Source: Citreicoccus inhibens (GTDB lineage Bacteria > Myxococcota > Myxococcia > Myxococcales > Myxococcaceae). Taken from it: a DNA stretch of 51,047 bases. The first letter of the stretch is position 1; each line of letters starts with the position of its first letter. Below are positions 17,303 through 26,602 of this stretch, piece after piece. The notes beneath the pieces are model-generated. The model worked only from the letters and a program-made list of their open reading frames with translations, searched no databases and was not told the DNA's origin. The DNA is taken from assembly GCF_019039035.1 (NCBI RefSeq), contig NZ_JAHNZT010000046.1, positions 1-51,047 of the forward strand, given 5' to 3'. The position numbers and the translations under genes were made by a program.

Positions 17303-17749
17303 TCGTTCAACTCCGTGAGGGGACGGCTCCAGGCGGCCGTACTTGCGTGCCGAGACGAGCAGGTCATGCCACGTGTGGCCGGCTGCTCACCCATGGATCC
17401 AACGAGCGCTCAGCGCGATCTATTTCACCTGTGCGCGGTGTTTTCACCGAGAGGCCCCCTGGGCTGGCCCGCGTCGCCGTGTTCGCGGTGGAGGATTCCG
17501 ATGACGACGTCATGGGAGCCCTGGGACACGCTGCTCGAGGTGTCGTCGCTCCAGCCTCTCCTCGGCCGGTCGGTCCGCCTTCATGGCTGCGTGCCTCCTT
17601 CACGGAGCCACTCACAGGAGCACGGAGCCCCTTCTTGCGAGGAGGGGGCGCGGGCAGCGAGAAGCAGAATCATGCCCCCACGGAGGATGAGGCGCGGAAC
17701 GGTACGAACTTGGGCGTCAGGCCACGCAAAGGGTTGCTAGCGTGCTCGG
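17303..17749. other. Divergent intergenic region
   Basis: It separates the minus-strand NlpC/P60 gene from the plus-strand HEAT-like gene, so promoters for both should lie here. The ORFs that cross it have GC-artefact composition. Just before 17750 the sequence GTTGCTAGCGTGC could be a -10-like element of a short-leader transcript. No coding remnant was recognised. Confidence 0.4.
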
Positions 17750-19999
17750 ATGGCGACGAAGAAGACGCAGTCCACCGGTGATGGGGCGCAGGACCGGCCT
17801 TCTCCTTGGCGTGACGTGAACACGTTCCTGAAGGATGGCTGGCCCTCGTTCGTGGAGACTCACTCGGACGGCTCGCCGCAGGCGGAAGCCCTGGATGGGG
17901 CGGTGACGGAGGCATTCACGCTCTGGGGCGCGCCAGTTCCCCCCGATCTGGCCTCGCTTTTCGAGCCGCTTGCTTCGCGCGCGTCGCCACCGCTTGCGCA
18001 GTTCAGCATCGGCTCGTACGTACCCCGGCTGGCGAAGATAGGGAACCTGGCTGAACAGCGCCTCGTGGCGGCCCAGCACTATCGACCCCTGTGGAAGGAA
18101 CTCCTCGCTGGCGTCGTCGAGGTTGGCTCCACTTCGGCGGGTGACATCTGGATGTATGGCCGTGAGCCCCAGCGCGGCAATGCGCGGGCTCAGATCTACC
18201 TCTACAACCACGAGACGGAGGAACTCGAAACGCCACAAGCCGCCGACCTTGATGCGCTCGTGTTTCGCGCGGCGCTTGTGCGAGCCCATCAGCAAGGTGA
18301 GGTGGATGCGGCGACGCTCGCGACAGCAGGCAAGGCGCTCGAGGGCCGCGTTGGAGACCTCTGCTTCGAGGACGTGTTCCCGGGGTTGACGCCATACAAG
18401 GCCGACGCAGAGCCGGCCTACAGCAACGACCTGAGGGCGGGTTGGCTCGCGACGCTGCTCACGGAGGTGGATGCCTCCGACACGGAGTTGCGCGGAGCCT
18501 TCTCCCTGGAGATGAACAAGCCGCTCACCGAGGCGTTGCTGGCTTCGAACGTGGAGCGCTTCAAGCACTTTCCCCCGGCCGCGTTCTACTTCTGTCTGGC
18601 CAGCTTCTTCGCTGGCGATGATGCGCGGCTCGCCCAGGCTCTGGAGTTGAGTCGATTGAGTGAGGCGCCGCTCGTCAAGGACCTCGTCACGTTGGTGGAG
18701 GAGCTGCGCGCGGGGCGCAAGGCGTTGGGCATCATTCCGGACGTGCAGGCCTTGCGTGCGCGGGTGATGGCGCTGGAGCTGTGGGACCCAGAGTCGAGGG
18801 CGCGGGCCTTCGAGAAGGCTGTCGCCGCGGCCCAGGAGCCGGTCGCGCGCGCCGCGAAGGAGGGCACGCTGGACGCGTTCGCCTGGGCTTCGGCGAAGGA
18901 CTCCGCGGTCCTCTCCGCCGTGGAAAAGGCCTATGCGGACGATGCCTCGATGGCGCAGACGCTCTCCCTCGTCTCGCGGTGGACGAACGAGGAGGGGTAT
19001 CGCGACGAGGCGGTCATCGCCCAGCTCATCGAGGAGGGGGACCGCCGGCTGGCCCCGCTGCTGGTGGCTCGCGCGCGGAATGAGGAGGATCGCGCGAGCG
19101 GCCTCGCGCTGGATGTGCTCGCGGAGTGGGCCGAGCCACGCAGCGTGGAGTTGGTGAAGGACACCGCCAAGGTCGTCGACCGCTTCCACCTCAAGCGCCA
19201 CGCCTTCATCCGGCTCGTGCAAGGCGTGGGCGACCCAGTGCACGCGAAGGACTTGTTGGCCATCATGAGAGCGCATCCCCCCAAGGAGGGAGACTCAGGG
19301 CGCAACAAGATGCTCGCCGCGGTGACGTTCGCGCTCGGTGAGTTGGGGGACCCCGCCGCGGGCGGCGTGCTCCTTCCGTACCTGGACTCCCAGGCGACGG
19401 ACGTAGGGTCGGAGGCGCCCATTCCTTTCTGCGACGCGGTCCTCTTCGCTGTGGGGGCGTTGGGGGAGCCGCGAGCCCTCGCCCCACTGGTGGCGAAGGT
19501 GGAGGCGAACAAGTGGGCGCCCTCGGGCTCTCCCGCGCTGTGCTTCGCGCTTGGCCGGCTGGCCTCGGATTCGGACGCCGAGACTCGGCAGACGGTGGTG
19601 TCGATGTTGGATGCGAACCGCATCACCCGGTTCACGGAGATTGGGATGGATCAACAGCCCCGTCAGCGGACGCGGGCCTCCCTGTTCAGCGAAGTGGGCG
19701 GACAGACGCGCACAACGGCCTGTCAGTTGATGTTGGAGGACGCGTTGGCGGGCCTCACCGAGGGGGCCGCGCGAGAGGATGCGCTGGCCAACGTGAGAGA
19801 GCTCGTGACGGGAGTCCTGGTGGGCTGGGAGTCGAGGCAGAACGTGCAGTGGCGCGGGTACGAAGGGTACGCGCTGCTGGCCTGGGCGCTGCTGGCGCTG
19901 CGGCGTCACCCCGAGCTGGGGTGTGAGCTGGCGAAGCCGTTCGTCGGCTTCTCCGTGCCGCTCGTGCGTCATCTGGCGAAGCAGGTTGTGCGCGGATAG
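17750..19999 (+). CDS. Large HEAT-repeat-like protein
   Basis: 749 aa, no signal peptide. After a basic start (MATKKTQSTGDGAQ) the protein is almost wholly alpha-helical. The part from ~430 to 720 shows degenerate paired-helix units such as DRASGLALDVLAEWAEPRSV, AVTFALGELGDPAAGGVLLPY and FCDAVLFAVGALGEPRALAPL, the PBS-lyase/HEAT style. Such solenoids bind proteins; no catalytic motif is seen. The ATG at 17750 lacks a good Shine-Dalgarno site, which fits a short leader. The family is common in myxobacteria but its role is unknown to me. Confidence 0.75.
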   Translation: MATKKTQSTGDGAQDRPSPWRDVNTFLKDGWPSFVETHSDGSPQAEALDGAVTEAFTLWGAPVPPDLASLFEPLASRASPPLAQFSIGSYVPRLAKIGNLAEQRLVAAQHYRPLWKELLAGVVEVGSTSAGDIWMYGREPQRGNARAQIYLYNHETEELETPQAADLDALVFRAALVRAHQQGEVDAATLATAGKALEGRVGDLCFEDVFPGLTPYKADAEPAYSNDLRAGWLATLLTEVDASDTELRGAFSLEMNKPLTEALLASNVERFKHFPPAAFYFCLASFFAGDDARLAQALELSRLSEAPLVKDLVTLVEELRAGRKALGIIPDVQALRARVMALELWDPESRARAFEKAVAAAQEPVARAAKEGTLDAFAWASAKDSAVLSAVEKAYADDASMAQTLSLVSRWTNEEGYRDEAVIAQLIEEGDRRLAPLLVARARNEEDRASGLALDVLAEWAEPRSVELVKDTAKVVDRFHLKRHAFIRLVQGVGDPVHAKDLLAIMRAHPPKEGDSGRNKMLAAVTFALGELGDPAAGGVLLPYLDSQATDVGSEAPIPFCDAVLFAVGALGEPRALAPLVAKVEANKWAPSGSPALCFALGRLASDSDAETRQTVVSMLDANRITRFTEIGMDQQPRQRTRASLFSEVGGQTRTTACQLMLEDALAGLTEGAAREDALANVRELVTGVLVGWESRQNVQWRGYEGYALLAWALLALRRHPELGCELAKPFVGFSVPLVRHLAKQVVRG

Positions 20000-20292
20000 C
20001 CGGCCCGTGCGCTGGGAGTCTCCAGGCGGGGGAAGGCGAGCCCCGTCTGGAGTCCCCGGCCTCCAGTTGAAGACGTGGCTGTTCGGCCGCTCCTCACGCT
20101 CTTCCGTGGGACGCCTCCGTCTCCGGGGCTTGCCCAGGTTGAAAGCCTCTTCTGGGATTGCTCCAACACCTCTGCCCGAGGGCGGACGCCACGTGGGTGC
20201 TGCCTGCGGGATTTGGGAGGCGGCTATCACTGTCAGCAGATTGCGGGGCACTGCGCAGGCCCGTAAGGTCGATGAGACTCAGCAGTGGGACG

Positions 20293-21156
20293 ATGGAGAC
20301 GAACGTGACACGGCGTGCTTTGGTTCTCGGTGGCGGCGGGGTGGCTGGGATTGCTTGGGAGATTGGTGTGTTGGCTGGACTTGCCGAGTCCGGCATCGAC
20401 GTCACGAGCGCCGACATGGTGGTCGGCACGTCGGCGGGCTCGGTGGTCGCCGCGCAGATCACCAGTGGACTGTCGATGGCGGAGCTGCTTGCCCGACAGG
20501 TGGATCCGGCGCTGCAGTGCGAAGAGCTGGTTCCGGTGCTCGAGCTTCAGACGCTGTGGGCGGCGATCGGCGCCATCATGAACGAGACGAAGGATGTCAA
20601 CGAGGCGCGGCGTCGTTTTGGTGCGCTGGCGCTGTCCGCGAACACGGTGAGCGAGTCCGCCCGGCGAGCGGTGATCGCGGGCAGGCTACCCGAGCACAAG
20701 TGGCCGCAGCGCCGGCTGGTGTTGCCGGCGGTGGATGCGCAGACCGGCCTGCCGCGGCTCTTCACGAACGACTCGGGCGTCGAATTGGTCGATGCCGTCG
20801 CGGCAAGCTGTGCAGTGCCCGGCATGTGGCCGACGACGACCATCGAGGGCAGCCGCTACCTCGATGGGGGCATCCGCTCGAACGAGAACGCTGACCTGGC
20901 AGCCGGGTTCGACCGGGTGCTGGTCCTCTGCGTGATGGAGATGCCGGGGGCCGCGCAGTGGCGGCTCGACCTGGACCCCCAGGTCGCCGCGCTGCGGACG
21001 TTCGGCAGCCGGGTCGAGGTGATCCGGGCGGACGAGGCCGCGGTGCGCGCGTTCGGCACCAACCCGCTTGCCCCCAGCACCCGGACGCCGTCCGCGCAGG
21101 CCGGTCTGGCGCAGGGGCGCGCTGAAGCGGACCGAATCCGCTCGCTCTGGATGTAG
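20293..21156 (+). CDS. Patatin-like phospholipase
   Basis: 287 aa. The oxyanion loop is LVLGGGGVAGIAWEIG. The nucleophile elbow is GTSAGS (Ser47) and the catalytic aspartate is in LDGGIRSNENAD (Asp191), so the Ser-Asp dyad is complete. There is no signal peptide, so the enzyme is cytoplasmic or exported by another route. It should hydrolyse acyl esters of phospholipids. The 290-bp gap before it holds no other gene. Confidence 0.92.
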   Translation: METNVTRRALVLGGGGVAGIAWEIGVLAGLAESGIDVTSADMVVGTSAGSVVAAQITSGLSMAELLARQVDPALQCEELVPVLELQTLWAAIGAIMNETKDVNEARRRFGALALSANTVSESARRAVIAGRLPEHKWPQRRLVLPAVDAQTGLPRLFTNDSGVELVDAVAASCAVPGMWPTTTIEGSRYLDGGIRSNENADLAAGFDRVLVLCVMEMPGAAQWRLDLDPQVAALRTFGSRVEVIRADEAAVRAFGTNPLAPSTRTPSAQAGLAQGRAEADRIRSLWM

Positions 21157-21511
21157 TTCGGCGGCGGTGCCAAGCCGTTGCGGTACGTCGGCTGTGGGGC
21201 CCATCAATCACTTCGAGACAGCATCGAGTGATGGATGCGGCCCTTCGCAACGGTCGAGGCCGGCTGATTCCGCGCGCGAGCGCTGCCCTTCGATTGGAAT
21301 GCGCCGTCGAGTGGAGGGGGGGATGTGTGCCCCTCGTTCACGGGGCGTCCGATGAATGCTCTCAATGGGGCAGCAGGGCCAGAATGTTCGCGAGCTGGTG
21401 GGTCTTGGCGGCGCGAACGGGGAAGCTGTGTTCCAAAGGCTACTCATGGTCAGGACGTCAGGGTGTCTTGGTAGAGTCCTGGCCTCCAACTTGAGCAGGA
21501 GAGGAACCCTC
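21157..21511. other. Intergenic region before the subtilase
   Basis: No gene is seen. The subtilase frame stays open through 21356, but the extra 52 residues have no export feature and the signal peptide plus AGGAG site set the start at 21512. The subtilase promoter should be here; none is clear. Confidence 0.4.
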
Positions 21512-23437
21512 ATGGACAGACGACGACATGCAACCTCGACGCGCCTGCGCGCGCTCGGGCAGGCTGCGCTGGTGGTGGCAGGTCTGGGGATGGGAGGTGC
21601 CGCGCTCGCGCAGCCCGGCTCCTCCGATCCCGCTGACGCGGAGATCGCCCGAGACGAGCTGGGCCAACGGCTCTACACCGTGGACCTGCGGGTGGACGCG
21701 CAGAAAGACTTCTCACAGGACTTCACCCCGAGCGAGCGCTTCGCGCCGTACCTTGCCGGGCAGGCCGTGAACCTCGTGCAGTCCCTGGAGGCCCAGTACG
21801 GCTTCCAGGCTCGACAGATGACCAGCGTCACGCGTCTGAGCTTCACCGCTCCGCTGACGGAGGCGCAAATCAAGGCGCTCGCCATCGACCCCCGCGTGGT
21901 GGACGTCGCCCCCGCCATCCTGATGTACCCGAGCACCCCACCCACGGACACCACCGCTGTCTGGCGTGACTCCGCGAACACCACCGCCGAGCCGCCCTAC
22001 TCGCAGTGGAAGCTGGTGCTTCCCTCGCTGCCGGCCATGCAAGCCTGGGGACAGCGCGCGGTGAACAACGCCAGCCCGGCCGTCGTGGCCAATGGCCCCG
22101 TTGTGTACGTGCTCGATGTCGGCACCGGGCTGCACGCCGGTCTCCCCAACGTCGTCGAGCGCGTCAACGGCGTGGTGCCCCTGGGCAATGACTGCGGCTC
22201 GCGCCCGGGCTTGTCTGCTTGCACCCCCGCGCAGCTCGCGAACGTGGTGGGGTGCTATAGCCACGCGACGATGGTCGCGGGCGTCGTCGGCGCGTCGAAT
22301 GCGCAGGGCGGCACGCGCGGTGTCTACCCGGGTGTGAGTATCGTGTCGGTGTCGCTCTACCGGCCTCCCGCGGGCGCCCACGGCTGCGTGTCGGGCCCGC
22401 TCACCAACTCGGCGGATGTCGCGCAGGCGCTGGACTGGATTGGCAACAACATCCTCGCGACCAACCACACGGGGCGACCCAGTGTCGTGAACCTCTCCTT
22501 CAATTGGTCGTTCAACAGCCAGGTGCCCACCGGGTTGCTCGCGCAGATTCAGGCCGTCACGCACATGACGCCGGGGGCCCTCTTCGTTCAGTCCGCCGGC
22601 AACTTCTACCGGGACGCCTGTGCTAGCGCCTACACCCCGACGCAGGTCAATGACGGCGTGCTCGTGGTGGGCGCCATCAACGCCCACGGCCAGCCCGTGA
22701 GACCCCTCAACGGAGTTCCTGGCTTCTGGAAGGACGTTGCGGGCCCCCTGCATCAGTCCGGCTCGAACTATGGCGCCTGCGTCGAGGCATGGGCCCCGGG
22801 GGACGCGGTGCTCACCTCGGTCGGGGACGTCACCAACCAGCAGGGCGCGACCACGTACTCTTCATACGCCTACGTCTCTGGCACCTCTCTGGCCGCGCCG
22901 CATGTGGTGGGGCTCGCCGCGGCGCTCATCGCGAGCGACGGGACGCTGACCACTCCCGCGCTGGTGGAAGCCAAGGTTCGCTCCACGCTTCGGAACCTGG
23001 GCTCGCACGATGCCGATGGCCTGTCCATCTTCCTGCCCTCGCTGAACGCCGCGGAGAAGAACAAGGTGTGGAACACGCCCTACGCGGAGCTGTGGGTGAC
23101 GCAGCAGTGCTACATCCCATACTTCGCGACCTTCGTATCGGGCTGCACCTTCCTCCGTGAGCCGGGGGAGGAGGACCGCCCCAATCTCTTTCGCGACCAC
23201 GACACGCTCTACCGGCGTCCGAACATCGTGCCGCTCATGAGCCTCGACTCGAAGGGGGAGGGTAGCTACACGTGCGACGTGAAGTTCACGGACACGGGCT
23301 TCGAGTCGCACGTCGTGGCCACTGGCCAGAAGCAATACTTCATCGGGCTGGACGCCACCGCGCTGGGCTCCTCGTTGCCGGGCACGCTGTCCTCGACGTT
23401 GTGCCCATCCGCCACCGTGCGACTCGCCACGGATTGA
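21512..23437 (+). CDS. Secreted subtilisin-like serine protease (S8 family)
   Basis: 641 aa from the ATG with AGGAG 11 nt upstream. The signal peptide ends ...GGAALAQ|PG (about residue 34). Residues ~50-140 form an inhibitor-type propeptide (TRLSFTAPLTEAQIKALAIDPRVVDVAP). The catalytic domain has Asp202 (VVYVLDVGTGLH), His251 (CYSHATMVAGVVGA), the oxyanion Asn364 (SAGNFYRDA) and Ser459 (VSGTSLAAPHVVG). It continues to ~515. The last ~125 residues are an extra Cys-containing domain (TQQCYIPYFATFVSGC). It is an extracellular proteinase, as expected of a predatory myxobacterium. A perfect hairpin terminator follows. Confidence 0.94.
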   Translation: MDRRRHATSTRLRALGQAALVVAGLGMGGAALAQPGSSDPADAEIARDELGQRLYTVDLRVDAQKDFSQDFTPSERFAPYLAGQAVNLVQSLEAQYGFQARQMTSVTRLSFTAPLTEAQIKALAIDPRVVDVAPAILMYPSTPPTDTTAVWRDSANTTAEPPYSQWKLVLPSLPAMQAWGQRAVNNASPAVVANGPVVYVLDVGTGLHAGLPNVVERVNGVVPLGNDCGSRPGLSACTPAQLANVVGCYSHATMVAGVVGASNAQGGTRGVYPGVSIVSVSLYRPPAGAHGCVSGPLTNSADVAQALDWIGNNILATNHTGRPSVVNLSFNWSFNSQVPTGLLAQIQAVTHMTPGALFVQSAGNFYRDACASAYTPTQVNDGVLVVGAINAHGQPVRPLNGVPGFWKDVAGPLHQSGSNYGACVEAWAPGDAVLTSVGDVTNQQGATTYSSYAYVSGTSLAAPHVVGLAAALIASDGTLTTPALVEAKVRSTLRNLGSHDADGLSIFLPSLNAAEKNKVWNTPYAELWVTQQCYIPYFATFVSGCTFLREPGEEDRPNLFRDHDTLYRRPNIVPLMSLDSKGEGSYTCDVKFTDTGFESHVVATGQKQYFIGLDATALGSSLPGTLSSTLCPSATVRLATD

Positions 23438-23450
23438 CGCCAGCCTCGGA

Positions 23451-23486
23451 GATGCCCGGGCGCGGCATGGGGCCCGGGCATCTTGA
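23451..23486 (+). terminator. Terminator hairpin of the subtilase gene
   Basis: GATGCCCGGGC and GCCCGGGCATC form a perfect 11-bp stem around a ~9-nt loop, followed by TTG. It starts about 14 nt after the stop codon at 23437. Confidence 0.75.
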
Positions 23487-23839
23487 CGAGCGTGGATGCC
23501 CCACGTGTTCCCTTGAGCCTGCCATGGCCCATGAATGCGCCATGCGGCAGAGCGGTGGCTCGGTCCGTGCGCGGTGCCCAGAATTGTCCAGATGTTCAAC
23601 TGCACGCACGTCAACAGTCCCTCCTCGCCTGCGTGCGGCCGATCGTCCAACGTCTTCACGCAGCCCCGTGTGACGGTTGCGCCGATAGAGGCCGATATCA
23701 CGGCCACGGATGCGGCCTCGTTGCTTTCGTCAAGCTAGACACCAGGCTTGCCGCGTCCTTGGTGTCCACGGAGGCGGCTCAAGCCGATGGGATAGCCTTG
23801 ATGCCCAAGCGCCGCAGTGGGCGGATGTTCTTCGCACCG
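23485..23839. other. Intergenic region with convergent 3' ends
   Basis: It lies between the 3' ends of the subtilase and the NAD(P)-binding protein. Short ORFs cross it in all frames. One (67 aa, 23535-23738, plus) has a mixed composition but no start signal and no recognisable family. Nothing else is seen. Confidence 0.35.
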
Positions 23840-24508
23840 CTACGCCTCTTGAATGAGCGCCTTGAGATCCTTGTTTTCAAGCGTGCGGCTCCCGCGCCAG
23901 CTCCTGTCCAGGCCGACACGAAGCATTGCCCTGCCGAGGTCAATCGACCGGATTCCCAGGGGCGGAACCATCTTGAGGAGTGGGGCGAGGAGCCAGCGAG
24001 TCGCGCCTGTCGGCTGCATCGGGAGAATGCCTGCCGGACGCACGTTGGCCAGACGGGCCAGCTTCAACTCCGCCAGCCTGTCTTCGGCTTCAGCCTTCAC
24101 CCTCGCCCACATCATGGAGGATGTGCGCTTTGTCCCTGACCCCGATAGATAGACAAAACTTGCGTCAGGGCTCTCCGCGAGGAGTGTACGGGCGGCAGCC
24201 AGGGCGTAGGTGACGTGAATCTCGCGGTACGGGGCTTCGCCCTTGACGTTCCTCACCGAGGTTCCGAGGCAGAACAGGCAGCTGTCCGCCCCCTTGAAGT
24301 GGTGCGCGATGCCTCCGAGATTGGCGAAGTCCGACCATGAGACCTCGCGGAGCTTGGGGTGCGAAATGCCCAGTGGACGACGCGTGATGGACCGGACCTC
24401 CGACACCCCGGGTTCCGCAAGGCAGGCCTGGATGGCGCCTTGGCCTGCCGTACCAGTCGAGCCGAAGACGACCACGATCTGTCCCTTGCTAGTTGGGTCT
24501 TGAGTCAT
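23840..24508 (-). CDS. NAD(P)H-binding protein, atypical short-chain dehydrogenase
   Basis: 222 aa. The dinucleotide loop is VVVFGSTGTAGQGAI (GxxGxxG). The second strand region is ITRRPLGISHPKLREVSWSDF, the usual site where atypical SDRs bind NADP. FVYLSGSGT and ARVKAEAEDRL follow, with the Tyr/Lys pair of classical SDRs weakly kept. YwnB/HTATIP2-like proteins of this length bind NAD(P) and often act as redox sensors or epimerases. The ATG is preceded by GGAGG at about 10 nt. The substrate is unknown. Confidence 0.85.
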   Translation of the reverse strand: MTQDPTSKGQIVVVFGSTGTAGQGAIQACLAEPGVSEVRSITRRPLGISHPKLREVSWSDFANLGGIAHHFKGADSCLFCLGTSVRNVKGEAPYREIHVTYALAAARTLLAESPDASFVYLSGSGTKRTSSMMWARVKAEAEDRLAELKLARLANVRPAGILPMQPTGATRWLLAPLLKMVPPLGIRSIDLGRAMLRVGLDRSWRGSRTLENKDLKALIQEA

Positions 24509-24816
24509 TTCTGGACGGCCTCCCATCGGGTTCTGCTCATCAGGGGTGGTGTAGCACCCATTTCGAGCGGACAGGACTCGCGCATGGGACTGCGATGCCA
24601 ATCGACACCGCGTCCCTGTCTCTGGGCTTTCACTTGCGCCAAGGCTCAGGGCGTCTTTCGCTGTTCCTCCTCCCGAGGCTGGACACTGCCTATTTCGCGG
24701 TGCCGCCGGATTGGCGGACGACGGCGCTGGAGCCCGGCACGCGCCCTTCGGTTGGCAGTGGCTCCAACCGCCCCCCGAGGTGTCGCGCCCGGCCTTCTCC
24801 AGCGCGGATACCATCC
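24509..24816. other. Intergenic stretch, probable tail of decayed DNA
   Basis: No gene is seen. Reading continues from the S9 peptidase remnant into Arg/Pro-rich nonsense, so the break of that remnant lies near 24817 and this stretch is unrelated sequence that also carries the promoter of the NAD(P)-binding protein. Confidence 0.35.
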
Positions 24817-25113
24817 CAGGGAGAAGTCTCCGTCGGCCATGCGGCCCAGCACCTCGAAGTCCTCGCGCAGGCTTGCGTCCAACACCTTCCACCGCACGTG
24901 GCCGTCGGTGTTGAACGCCACAGCCTGGACCACCTTGCGCTCGGGGTGGAAGAGGACGTCGAACACGTCCGAGCCCGCGTCGTCCGCGAGCACCTTCTCT
25001 GCGCCTGTTCGCAGCACCTTCTCCACCACCCGCGAGGTGTTGGAGCCGTGCGGACTCTTCAGGTTCACCTTCGCGCCGTCGCGCGAGAAGCCGATGAACC
25101 CCAGGTACTGGTT
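24817..25113 (-). pseudogene. Remnant of an S9-family (prolyl oligopeptidase-type) peptidase
   Basis: The frame reads QYLGFIGFSRDGAKVNL, then SNTSRVVEKVLRTGAEKVLADD, DVFDVLFHPERKVVQAVAF, and VRWKVLDASLREDFEVLGRM followed by ADGDFSL. This is part of the N-terminal beta-propeller of S9 dipeptidyl-peptidase-like enzymes. The upstream propeller blades and the whole alpha/beta-hydrolase domain are missing, so no activity remains. It begins directly behind the stop codon of the carrier-like gene at 25116, so the break point coincides with that gene's 3' end. Confidence 0.75.
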
Positions 25114-25115
25114 GC

Positions 25116-25490
25116 CTAGTTCGGCAGATGCTTGATGGTGTAGTCGCAGGCGTTGCCGACAGTGATGATCTTCTCGGCGTCCTCGTCGGGAATCTCGAAC
25201 TGGAAGGTCTCCTCCATGTCCATGATGAACTCGATGAAGTCCAACGCGTCCATGCCCAGGTCCTCGATGAGGCGAGACTCCAGATGGATGGACTCGAAGC
25301 CGACGCTCGTGTGGTCGCGGACGACCAGCTTCACGATGTCACAGATATCCGGAGGTGCGGCGAGAGAGCGCTGCTCGGTGGACTGTGAATACCCAGGCGA
25401 CATGGGGGCGGAGGCGCGTCCCTCCGCCGGGATGAGCTGCGCCGCCAGCATGAGGCACAACGCGATCGGGAAGGCAGTGAGTCGATACAT
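25116..25490 (-). CDS. Exported acyl-carrier-protein-like protein lacking the attachment serine
   Basis: 124 aa from the ATG with AGGAG at 5 nt. Residues 1-28 form a signal peptide (MYRLTAFPIALCLMLAAQ, then AxA near 26-28). Residues ~48-122 align along their length with acyl carrier proteins: IEDLGMDALDFIEFIMDME corresponds to VEDLGADSLDTVELVMALE, and FEIPDEDAEKIITV matches the helix III region. The serine that takes 4'-phosphopantetheine (DSL) is Ala82 (codon GCG, 25245-25247). It can therefore not be a normal carrier, and its export keeps it away from fatty-acid synthase. I infer a structural or binding role outside the cytoplasm, or a decayed duplicate. A sigma-70-like promoter precedes it. 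Confidence 0.85.
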   Translation of the reverse strand: MYRLTAFPIALCLMLAAQLIPAEGRASAPMSPGYSQSTEQRSLAAPPDICDIVKLVVRDHTSVGFESIHLESRLIEDLGMDALDFIEFIMDMEETFQFEIPDEDAEKIITVGNACDYTIKHLPN

Positions 25491-25516
25491 AGAAGCTCCT
25501 GATTTGTTTGGATTGG

Positions 25517-25544
25517 AGACTATGCCTGTTGTTGCTTGTGTCAA
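25517..25544 (-). promoter_or_regulatory. Sigma-70-type promoter of the carrier-like gene
   Basis: On the minus strand TTGACA (25544-25539) and TAGTCT (25522-25517) are separated by 16 bp. The start codon is 27 nt downstream of the -10 element, with AGGAG between. This is one of the few near-consensus promoters in the window. Confidence 0.55.
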
Positions 25545-26047
25545 GACTGTGAGGCGTACGTGGGCCAGATCTGCTGCTCCTGGGTGGGGTCAAGTGGCCA
25601 GGGTGAATGTGGACCTCCTGCGGAGTTGCCCCATGCCTCGGCGACCGAAGTTGATAAGACATTGGGCTGTGGCGCGGGTCATGGCTCGTGATGCGATGTC
25701 GCGGTGCGTGCGGAGCCACGCGCTTGTGCATGGGGACGCTCCGAGGTGAACCCAGTCGGGCTCAGGCTCCGCAGGCCCGCGCGTCTTCTTGACGCTCCTG
25801 AAGGAGCAGGGGCCTTGAATGCCGTGAGGCCAGGTCCCTGGATGGGAGTCCGGCCTCTGCATGGCCTGGTGCCGATGCTGGAGCACACGCTTCGGTCATC
25901 CTGCGGGAAATTCGCAGAGGAAGGAAAGAGAGCGCCGTGATGCTCTCGGCAGTCGAGGTAGTGGCACACGCCGACGCGGTACGGATGTCCCGGTTCGGAC
26001 GCTGCCGCACAGTCAGTCGCCGGTGACGCGCTCGGGTCCTTCGCCGC
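25545..26047. other. Intergenic region, no gene seen
   Basis: It lies between the carrier-like gene promoter and the 3' end of the RibD/DHFR-like gene. The ORFs present have no start signals and no recognisable products. A short stem GCTCCT/AGGAGC lies near 25794-25807. A purine-rich stretch GAGGAAGGAAAGAGAG is seen at about 25917-25932. Confidence 0.35.
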
Positions 26048-26602
26048 TCATCCCGCTCTGCGACGGAAGTGGAGCGCCTGCGCGCCGGACTCGAACCGCT
26101 GCGTCGATAGGAGTTCGAGATGCCGCGCACTCGACAGGCCATGAAACAACGTCGGCCCGCGGCCACTGATGATGGGATGAACGACGAGGCGGTACTCGTC
26201 GATGAGCCCCAACTCTTCGAGCGCAGTCGCGAGTTTGGGCGCTCCGACGAGGACGCCCCGCTGGGTCCTCGCTTTCAGCGCTGTGATCGCCTCGCGAAGG
26301 TCCCCCTCCACCCTGATCGTGTTCTGCCACGGAAAGTCGCTCCGCGAGCCCGACACGACATACTTCGCCTTCGCCTCGAGCTTCTCCGCCCACTCGCGCA
26401 TCGCGCGTGGTGCCTTTTCGTCGTGTGCCACCGCGGGCCAGGCACCCTCCATCAGCTCGTAGGTGTTGCGGCCGAAGAGCATTGCCCCGCTCTGATCCAT
26501 CAGCTGCGTCCAATAGTCGTGCAGCTCGTCGTCCACGATTCCCTGGGTGTGATCGATGCACCCGTCCAAAGTCACGTTGAGACCGAAGGTGAGGAGGCCC
26601 AT
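26048..26602 (-). CDS. RibD C-terminal/dihydrofolate-reductase-like protein
   Basis: 184 aa, the usual size of the YyaP/YwjB-type family. It shows MGLLTFGLNVTLDGCID at the N terminus, FGRNTYELMEGAWP (NADPH-contact segment), KYVVSGSRSDFPWQNT, and GVLVGAPKLATALEELGLIDEYRLVVHPIISGRGPTLF, all in family order. Such proteins are NADPH-dependent reductases of the DHFR fold with unknown substrates. The frame is open upstream, but the ATG at 26602 begins the domain exactly. It is the only complete metabolic gene in this part of the window. Confidence 0.9.
   Translation of the reverse strand: MGLLTFGLNVTLDGCIDHTQGIVDDELHDYWTQLMDQSGAMLFGRNTYELMEGAWPAVAHDEKAPRAMREWAEKLEAKAKYVVSGSRSDFPWQNTIRVEGDLREAITALKARTQRGVLVGAPKLATALEELGLIDEYRLVVHPIISGRGPTLFHGLSSARHLELLSTQRFESGAQALHFRRRAG

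Noticed and set aside
17717-19276. 519-aa minus-strand open frame
   Set aside because: Shadow of the HEAT-like gene, same kind of Arg/Leu/Gln-rich composition.
21713-22753. 346-aa minus-strand open frame
   Set aside because: Antisense to the subtilase catalytic domain.
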